Part shown: piece by piece, positions 57,701 to 64,000 of the stretch | Numbering within the stretch: the first letter of the stretch is position 1 | Layout of the letters: the number at the start of each line of letters is the position of its first letter | Assembly (NCBI GenBank): GCA_964035545.1 | Contig: OZ037767.1 | Location: 17,361,781 to 17,425,780, forward strand | Reading direction: 5' to 3' | Source: Bugula neritina | Lineage: Eukaryota > Bryozoa > Gymnolaemata > Cheilostomatida > Bugulidae | DNA length: 64,000 nucleotides | Made by a program: the position numbers and the translations under genes | Notes under the pieces: model-generated | Seen by the model: the letters and a program-made list of their open reading frames with translations, nothing else | What the model was told of the DNA's origin: nothing | Databases searched by the model: none

Positions 57701-59783
57701 CACACATACTGATACATATACTGACACATATACTGACACATGTACTGACACATATACTGACACACATACTGACACATATACTGACACATATACTGATACA
57801 TATACTGATACATATACTGACACATATTGATACATATACTGATACATATACTGACACATATACTGACACACATACTGACACATATACTGACACATATACT
57901 GATACATATACTGACACATATACTGACACACATACTGATACATATACTGATACATATATTGACACATATACTGACACACATACTGATACATATACTGATA
58001 CATATACTGACATATATACTGACACTTACATTGTTAATTATAAGGTTTCAAAAGCAGCTTGTAAAAGCATGAGTAATTTCAACTAGGCCGGGGTAGCTAC
58101 CAGAGCCGCTGCCGAGAGCAGCAGATGATCTCACCTTGTAAAACTTATCTCTCAGAGCCAAGAGCGTTTCATCTTCTCCTTCCTCTTTCTCAAGGACGGC
58201 CATCTTGACTCTCTCGTTGTCCCCGACCAGCACGTTGGCATTGAGTCCCGGGTAAATGTACTTCTTGTGCTTAGCTGGAAAGGAGAGTAGAGCACTAGAT
58301 GCTACACTGAGCTGTACATATGCCCAAACATTCCAGTAATTTAATTCAAGAACTCAGCCTAAATCTTCGTGGATGAATGCTTTTAATAAAAAACCTCTCC
58401 AAGTTTTTTATCTAAAGCTGCATAACAAAGTTTTGATGCTGAGACTAACCTATGCAGTTATGTTATACAGTAATATAGTAATGTTATACAGTAATATAGT
58501 AATACAGCAATACGATTATATTATACAGTAATACAGTAATACGGTTGTACTATAGAGTAACACATGAGATAATAAAGAGAGGACTTACAGTATCCTAGCC
58601 GTTTACCGAGGTGTATATTAACGACTCTCTTTGATGATCCTCTCTTCCCTCTGCCCTTCTTCTTACCTGCATTACTCACTCCTGAGCAGCCATCCCACAG
58701 CTGGCCCAGTGACACTACACCATATAGTAATATAATATGTATCATGTATGTAGTAATATAATATGTATCATGTATGTAGTAATATAATATGTATCATGTA
58801 ATATAGTAATATAATATAGTAATATACACTACACCATATAGTAATATAATATGTATCATGTAATATGGTAATATACACACAGCCTATAGTAATATAATAT
58901 AGTAATATACACACAGGATGTAGTAATATAGTAATATACGCACAGCCTATAGTAATATAGTAATATACACTACACCATATAGTAATATAATATGTATCAT
59001 GTATGTAGTAATATAGACTACAGCCTATAGTAATATAATATAGTAATATACATGGCACATAGTAATATCATATAAATCAGTTTATCACATTGGTGTGACA
59101 ACTCCAAACACATTAGCTAATTTTTTAATAAAAGTAATTCCCTAGAATACTACTAATTCTCACTGTTAGTGAAAGTTGAACTGTGACGTGATGACAGAGC
59201 TGGTGACATCATCGCGACGGGAGCTGAACAGACCGTCTTCTGGGTGTTTACCTCTACAAAATTCACATCACCTTGTACAGCAGGTATAACTATGATACTA
59301 TATCACCTTGTACAGCAGGTATAACTATGATACTATATCACCTTGTACAGCAGGTATAACTATGATACTATATCACCTTGTACAGCAGGTATAACTATGA
59401 TACTATATCACCTTGTACAGCAGGTATAACTATGGTAATATATCACCTTGTACAGCAGGTATAACTATGATACTATATCACTTTGTACAGCAGGTATAAC
59501 TATGATATTATATCACCTTGTACAGCAGGTATAACTATGATACTATATCACCTTGTACAGTAGGTATAACTATGATACTATATCACCTTGTACAGCAGGT
59601 ATAACTATGATACTATATCACCTTGTACAGCAGGTATGACTAAGATACTATATCACCTTGTACAGCAGGTATATAGTGGCGAGGCCTGCGAAGGGAGAAC
59701 ATACCTTTATGAATACAACCTCTGAGAAGGGGAGACAACCTATTGACCAGAATATTTCTGAGAGAGTTGGGAACAGCCAACAT
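45721..59783 (-). CDS. mrps5: Mitochondrial ribosomal protein S5 (uS5m), intact 10-exon gene
   Basis: Part of the mitochondrial small ribosomal subunit. Exons: 59783-59705, 59253-59164, 58714-58589, 58274-58135, 56823-56730, 56402-56230, 56117-55997, 54917-54778, 53714-53564 and 45869-45721. The CDS is 1263 nt, or 420 residues, close to the roughly 430 of mammalian MRPS5. All introns are GT-AG and all nine junction phases agree. Residues 1-56 are rich in Arg, Ser and Leu with no acidic residue until 27, like a mitochondrial presequence. Exon 3 has the MRPS5-type NAGKKKGRGKR. Exon 5 has ERGWSG and PDP. Exon 6 has the S5 RNA-binding core VVVGNGKGLVGTAV (about 206-219). Exon 8 has the C-terminal S5 domain (GYGLVCHRAI, GIKDLYCKV). 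Exon 9 opens with ETHQ-LADK, also typical of MRPS5. The weakest parts are the exon 5 acceptor, the exon 7 donor (GTCTCT) and exon 10, which is tied in by phase, position and length rather than recognised homology. Confidence 0.92.
45887..47443. repeat. 41-bp satellite, 3' part of intron 9 of intact mrps5
   Basis: About 38 units between the exon 10 acceptor region and the 3.17-kb TIR element. Units with cacccatata occur near 46157 and 46238. A few units have internal expansions (atatatatatacta near 46940 and 47065). Confidence 0.97.
47444..50611. mobile_element. 3.17-kb DNA transposon-like element with imperfect TIRs, no transposase seen
   Basis: A non-satellite block splits the array cleanly. 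Its left end (tgtgacctggcaccac) and reverse-complemented right end (tgtgaccagtcgcgac) match at about 23 of 31 positions, both running into gggatgt. Further in, both ends share tttaaagttgg-aact, so the inverted repeat is longer but eroded. The flanks fit a TA (or ATAT) target duplication: removing the element restores a normal satellite unit. The interior is AT-rich with tactag-type simple repeats and no convincing ORF; the longest, 97 codons at 50114-49821, looks random. It is therefore non-autonomous or decayed, of unknown superfamily. It lies in intron 9 of the intact mrps5 and has no copy in the other two introns 9 visible here. Confidence 0.7.
50612..53563. repeat. 41-bp satellite, 5' part of intron 9 of intact mrps5
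   Basis: About 72 units from the TIR element to the exon 9 donor. Two matching stretches near 52580-52720 and 52860-53000 (atattataataaac followed by aacatatac) show block duplication. Units with cacccatata lie at about 51136 and at the exon edge (53563). Confidence 0.97.
53785..54766. repeat. 23-bp minisatellite in intron 8 of intact mrps5
   Basis: About 43 units of the 23-bp repeat (tttagtagtaaacagttact). Two units carry an extra gct (tagctgtt). The array makes up nearly all of the 1063-bp intron. Confidence 0.95.
55293..55366. repeat. 24-bp triplication in intron 7 of intact mrps5
   Basis: Three tandem units containing tacatacactgtactgtata. Copy 2 has a single unit at the same position (about 36253). 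Confidence 0.85.
55504..55924. mobile_element. MITE-like element with imperfect TIRs, in intron 7 of intact mrps5
   Basis: Same 421-bp element as 36427-36847, with few substitutions. The end repeats (cagggccacac and tagggccagac) and the inner shared blocks are present in both. It was in the intron before the gene was duplicated. Confidence 0.5.
56852..58026. repeat. 12-bp minisatellite in intron 4 of intact mrps5
   Basis: About 98 units of 12 bp (tactgacacata, tactgatacata and minor variants). A few units are short (acatattgatac), which shifts the phase. The block of roughly 230 bp around 57190-57240 recurs near 57420-57470, showing multi-unit duplication. The long ORFs on both strands are repeat artefacts. 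Confidence 0.95.
58459..58553. repeat. Short AT-rich repeats in intron 3 of intact mrps5
   Basis: Degenerate repeats of ttatacagtaatatagtaat. They fill about a third of the 314-bp intron. Confidence 0.75.
58730..59068. repeat. Degenerate repeats of about 26 bp in intron 2 of intact mrps5
   Basis: Repeats of agtaatataatatgtatcat. The first units are 26 bp apart (58741 and 58767) and later ones are irregular. They fill most of the 449-bp intron. Confidence 0.85.
59267..59674. repeat. 35-bp minisatellite in intron 1 of intact mrps5
   Basis: About 11-12 units of 35 bp containing tatcaccttgtacagcaggt. Starts at 59281 and 59316 give the period. Only a few bases vary. It makes up about 90% of the 451-bp intron. 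Confidence 0.95.
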
Positions 59784-60206
59784 CTGTAAAAACCAAAGTT
59801 TAAAGTTCCAATCCAGCCAACAACAAACAATACAAAAATTTTACTCAACAGGTGAAGGTAATTTTGTGACTTTGGAAAAATATTTGAGCAAAAATAGTAA
59901 AAAAATAAAAAATTCTAAGAGAATATAAATATGACTGCGTATTTGTCTGTGATATGATATATACATTAGCTTGCAGACACATTAATTATTGTTGGGTCTT
60001 TTATTTCAATATTGGTTTGTATGAAAAGAACTTATGGATGGTACAAAAACTACCTAAACACATGTAAAAGTGTATTCTAGCCTATTCAAAGATGCATTAA
60101 TTAAAATTATTGCAAACCAATAAGTGTTATTTAAGTGAATGCAGTATTATAGCACACTATATTAAAAAGATGAGTTTATTGCAGTCAATATTCCTATAAT
60201 ATCAAC

Positions 60207-60220
60207 GTTTCCATAGAAAC
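60207..60220. promoter_or_regulatory. X-box-like motif upstream of mrps5
   Basis: gtttccatagaaac fits the palindromic X-box bound by RFX factors, and a half-site-like ccgtagcaac follows at about 60234. It lies about 425 bp upstream of the mrps5 start codon. This is a motif match only. Confidence 0.35.
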
Positions 60221-60743
60221 AGCAGACACCTTTCCGTAGCAACAGCTGTATTAATCAGAGCAAAAAAAAACTGAACACATTCTATATCAAATTTAAACTA
60301 GGCAAAACTATATATTACTATTATTTTAAGTTATAATTATGTTAGTAAAACTATTGAATAAACTAGCAAATGAAAACAAGTAATTCTGATAGCATTATAC
60401 TACTTAATACTACTACTAGGTCTAGTAACTACTAGTAAGTCACAGTCAATCACAATGATTATAACATTATTGTAAGCTAAGTTTAACTAATTAAGTAAAC
60501 AAGTTAGCCATATAAATAGATAAACCTGAATTTAATTTTAGTTCACTCGTCTACGTTTTATTAAACTAAAATTTGAATATTGAAACATATTTAATGTATT
60601 ATCAGTATTACAGCTACAAGTAGACTATAACACTGACATCATCACAATGTATATGTCGGTAGAGACTAATTGTGATAGCCGTACTCAGACACAGAATGAC
60701 TTTCCAAGTCAACCTTCAATATTAAAGTAAATCATTGATTTAG

Positions 60744-60788
60744 TAAACTGTAAAAGTGATAACTGATGAGTTATCACTTTTACGTTTA
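60744..60788. repeat. Near-perfect hairpin
   Basis: The arms gtaaaagtgataact (60750-60764) and agttatcacttttac (60769-60783) are exact reverse complements around a 4-nt loop. With one bulged T the stem extends by about five pairs on the outside (taaac and gttta). Confidence 0.85.
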
Positions 60789-62309
60789 GACTCAGTGCTA
60801 GCTCCGATGGTCTTAAATAAAGTCATACACGTATTTTTCAAACACCGTATTTACTTTCTTATTCTCAAATTTAATAATTATAATTGACTTTATCAATAAC
60901 ATTTAATTTTATTGGCTTTTATGAATTTTATTTAAAAAATTAAAACTTACAAGTGTTATTACAACTGTTACTATTAGTATAATCATTACTTGATTATTAT
61001 TAGTTTTACTGCTGCAATGTTTCAATTTACGTTTCAGTTTCAACTTAGCTACATGTTATAATACATTTTTGTTATAACATATATTTTTATTTATAAATAT
61101 GATAAACCCAAATAAATCAACACAAGAGACAAACCTCAGACTCAGAGGCACTCGTGGATTTAAATATAACCTATACTTATAGCCACAGACATAGGATCAA
61201 CTTAAAGTAAGTTCGAGTAAATGAGTCAGTTCGAGTGTCACTAGGACTGAAGTGTTCTAACTTTTACAAACTCGGAGTGGGTTATTTTTTAAAAAAAAAA
61301 AGGTTAGTACTTAGTGGTTACTATACTTATACTAATAATAATACTACCAATAGTAATGGTAATACTGAGCTAATACTATATTTAGTTTAAGTTAAACGTA
61401 TAGATAACTGAACCATGTTTGTTAGTGCTCCAAAATTAAAAATTAAAACAAAAATCATTAAAATAAATCAAATACTAATACTAATAGTAATAGTAATAGA
61501 TTTAAAAATTTAATTTAAACTCAAATTCAGATTGAAATTGTCAAATAAAACTGCTAACTACTACTAGTGCTAACATAAATATGAGTAATAATAATTATAA
61601 CATTTCTATCAACACCAAAAGTATTAATTAAAAGTAGTTAAAAATAAAAGTATTTTAAGTGTAACTGTAAAACGTTACTAGTTACTAGTCATGTAACACT
61701 TCAAATTAAATAAAAAATATGGGATTAGAGTGAAGGTCGAGTTAATGTTACCGGAAATAGAGCTCGGGATATACGTGCTTTATGTGCTACACAGTTTGTA
61801 TAGTGCGGAAAGTTTTATTGTAGATCAATGTGGCAGTACTAGATAAAACCCGTCAAACAATGATACGAACAATTTAGGAAGTTAGGTTTCGTTGTCTCTT
61901 GATTCATGCAGACAATGGTAGTGAATCCTTACTCCTTACTCCCTGCATGACTATCGAACTTTGATGGCTGATACCAGTCTTGACCTGACGCAGCTGAAGA
62001 TAAAGCAACTATATTAGCATATAATCTCATCCTAGTGACAATTTTATTGATTCTATTACTTCTGAATGAAACAGTTAAGTACATTGCTTTGTTTTCAATT
62101 CATAGCAAGTTTATGATTATTAATTATAATAATTATAATCATAATATTAATAAGAAATAATATTAATTAACAGCTTTTAATCATTTTTTTATTAAAACAT
62201 TAAATTAACATTCTATACACTTTAAATTTGAACTTTTACAAAGTCATCATATAAAATTATCAGGTTATTGACTATACCATACTGATAGTGATAGGTATAC
62301 ACCTATGCC

Positions 62310-62460
62310 TATGGCTTAGAGGCACTACTAATAGTAGTACTAGTAGAAATACTAATAGTATTACTAGTGCTAGTAGTATTATACTTAGTGCTAGTAAGTA
62401 CTAGTACAGTAGTATTACTAGTACTACTAGTAGTATTACTCAATATACTCATAGTATCAT
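62310..62460. repeat. Cryptically simple tact/tag repeats
   Basis: An irregular run of actagtagta, tactagtagt and related words without a fixed period. Similar patches lie near 49550 and 49950 (inside the 3.17-kb element) and near 61330 and 61480. Confidence 0.7.
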
Positions 62461-63301
62461 ACTTATAGTTATTAGGATGACTATTGTGACATTGAAGATC
62501 TGATATTCAGGTGGTGAAAACCATTTGCTTTATTATATCCCATTTAGACTATAAGCCTAAAGTCTTGGGCCGGGCTGGAAAATCAAATCTAAACCTGAAT
62601 ACATTCCATTTGATTCCAATGCTGACTTTACTGATGCAAGCTGCTGCAGCTAAATATAGACCTATATGTAACTGAAAACACCATTTAATTGTGTATTAAA
62701 ACGGCATATCATATCTTCTTTTTATAATTATACTCATGAATTCCAATCTGCAAGATGATTTAGTGCTTTAGTCTTGTTAAGTTTTATTTTTTCTTACATA
62801 GCAATTATCTAAAGTCTAGATTTCATTACTTTAAAGCCAAAACTGACTTTTTTATAACTGTTTAATGAAATAGCTTATTTAATACATTGAAAAGTTTTTT
62901 TAGTGTCTGCTTTAAGATTATATAGATATTGTATAAATGTTTATACAAAACCGGCATTAATTTAATGTGTTAACACTGTACAGGTAAACTTATTGTAAAC
63001 ATAATCAAATCGCTGCAACGCTTTTAATTCATATATGTAGGGTTTTGCTTTATTGATTCGATTTTTCAAAAAAGTTACAAACTAAAAATATCTTTGTTTC
63101 AAGTTGTCAAAATACTTGTAAAATGGTAAAATATAGTGATGTGTGTACTAAAACCCAATTTTGTCCTGTAGTTAAAGCAAATTAACATTTAGTTTCAAAT
63201 AAATTGCTGTTCAAGTTTAAAAAGCATATCATGATAACATAATGACAGTTTGAATTGCTCTATATTCTGTTGTTAACTTGATATAATGTTCAGACAGCCT
63301 T

Positions 63302-64000
63302 CTAATCTGTACTTTGCTCTGTATTGACAAAGTCCACAGTATTTTGAGGTGGCCACTTTTTCCAACACTCCACGCAGTAAATCTGTAAAATCACATCTTT
63401 TATTATAATAATTATATGCTATTGATCGTATTAATACTTCAATATTTTTTAGAACTTGCAAAGATTAAATAACTTATATACTTTAGTGATTTCCACAGCT
63501 GAAGTAAAAAAAACAAATATTATTGTACTTTTTTCTAGCCCAAAATACTTTACCAATTGATATATATTTGTCTTACCAGTCCAACGTTCTCAATTAAATC
63601 ACAACAGCTTGGGGTTGGTGGGGTGGCCAAAGGTTGGTCTGTGAGTAGAGGACTCAACTTTATATTTGTAAAAATAGAGAGTCCCCTAAAGTCTTGACTA
63701 GAAGAAGTTTTAGGTTCAGTGAAGCCTGTGGTAGCATTGTTCGTTGCATCATCTCTCAAAGTTTCACAGCTGTAGTCGTCATTCAAACTTCTGACATCAC
63801 GTGCCCCCTTATTAGTTTGTGGACAAGCTTCTGTTGATTCAAAGCTACCACTGAGTTCTGGAATGCTATCCAAGTCTGAATATTCTCCAATTTCTGAGCC
63901 CTCCCAAATTTCTGATATCTGCTCCACTCCTGAAATGCTCTGAAATTCTGAAATACTGTTACATTCTGAATCACTTCCCACTTCTGAACTGCCTTTTACT
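63302..64000 (-). CDS. 3' end of an unknown gene encoding an acidic Ser-rich protein (partial)
   Basis: Two exons are visible. The first runs from beyond the right edge to 63577 and is open throughout (at least 141 codons in the window). The second is 63382-63302 and encodes 26 residues and a TAG stop. The donor is GTAAGA and the acceptor gattttacag, and the phase (0) agrees. The visible protein starts with an acidic Ser/Glu-rich stretch having an irregular S-E/I-S pattern (SEFQSIS, SEIWEGSEIGEYSD), then turns polar. The last exon contains CVECWKKW. A different reading of the last exon, one base out of phase, is also open for about 36 residues, so the C-terminus is uncertain. No family is recognised. 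Confidence 0.55.

Larger units (their letters stand above)
59784..63301. other. Intergenic region upstream of mrps5
   Basis: AT-rich DNA of about 3.5 kb without a supported gene. It should hold the mrps5 promoter at its left end; no TATA or initiator could be singled out. Items seen are an X-box-like motif (60207-60220), a long hairpin (60744-60788) and tactag-type simple repeats (62310-62460). An acceptor-like ggtttttacag sits directly before the mrps5 ATG, so a 5' untranslated exon may lie here. Confidence 0.5.

Noticed and set aside
56824-58086. Long ORFs of up to 389 codons on both strands
   Set aside because: They are translations of the 12-bp repeat, open in several frames because 12 is a multiple of 3. 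The residues are simple repeats (VSVY, CQYM, CVSI, ILTH).

Overview
The window is AT-rich animal nuclear DNA. Evidence: spliced genes with short GT-AG introns, a BEL/Pao LTR retrotransposon (a family found only in animals), a nucleus-encoded mitochondrial ribosomal protein with a presequence, and ankyrin repeats with 12-13 residue inserts of a kind I associate with sponge genomes. A sponge is my best guess, but it is an inference. All host genes I could model lie on the minus strand, so they read from right to left.

The locus is a degenerate tandem duplication. From the right it holds: the 3' end of an unknown acidic-protein gene (63.3-64 kb, open at the window edge); about 3.5 kb of intergenic DNA; a complete 10-exon mitochondrial ribosomal protein S5 gene (mrps5, 59783 to 45721, 420 residues, all splice phases agree); an 8-exon ankyrin-repeat gene (42991-38929, 728 residues); a second, 5'-truncated mrps5 (exons 5-10, 37746-25544); a second, nearly identical ankyrin gene (22814-18744); and a third mrps5 remnant (exons 8-9, 17969-17193, with a stop codon). 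Its exon 10 would lie off the left edge.

mrps5 is unusual in that most introns are filled by their own tandem repeat: 35 bp in intron 1, about 26 bp in intron 2, a short one in intron 3, 12 bp in intron 4, 23 bp in intron 8 and a 41-bp satellite in intron 9. The 41-bp satellite totals about 22.6 kb, roughly 35% of the window. It starts exactly at the exon 9 splice donor and runs to within about 20 bp of the exon 10 acceptor in every copy.

Two mobile elements sit inside the satellite. One is a full-length BEL/Pao retrotransposon (3001-11619) with apparently identical 745-bp LTRs, a 5-bp target duplication and a single 2122-residue ORF. The other is a 3.17-kb element with imperfect terminal inverted repeats and no convincing ORF (47444-50611). 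A 421-bp MITE-like element sits in mrps5 intron 7 in two copies. No tRNA, rRNA, CRISPR or bacterial features were seen. Because the window is so repetitive, array lengths and the tandem arrangement depend on correct assembly.
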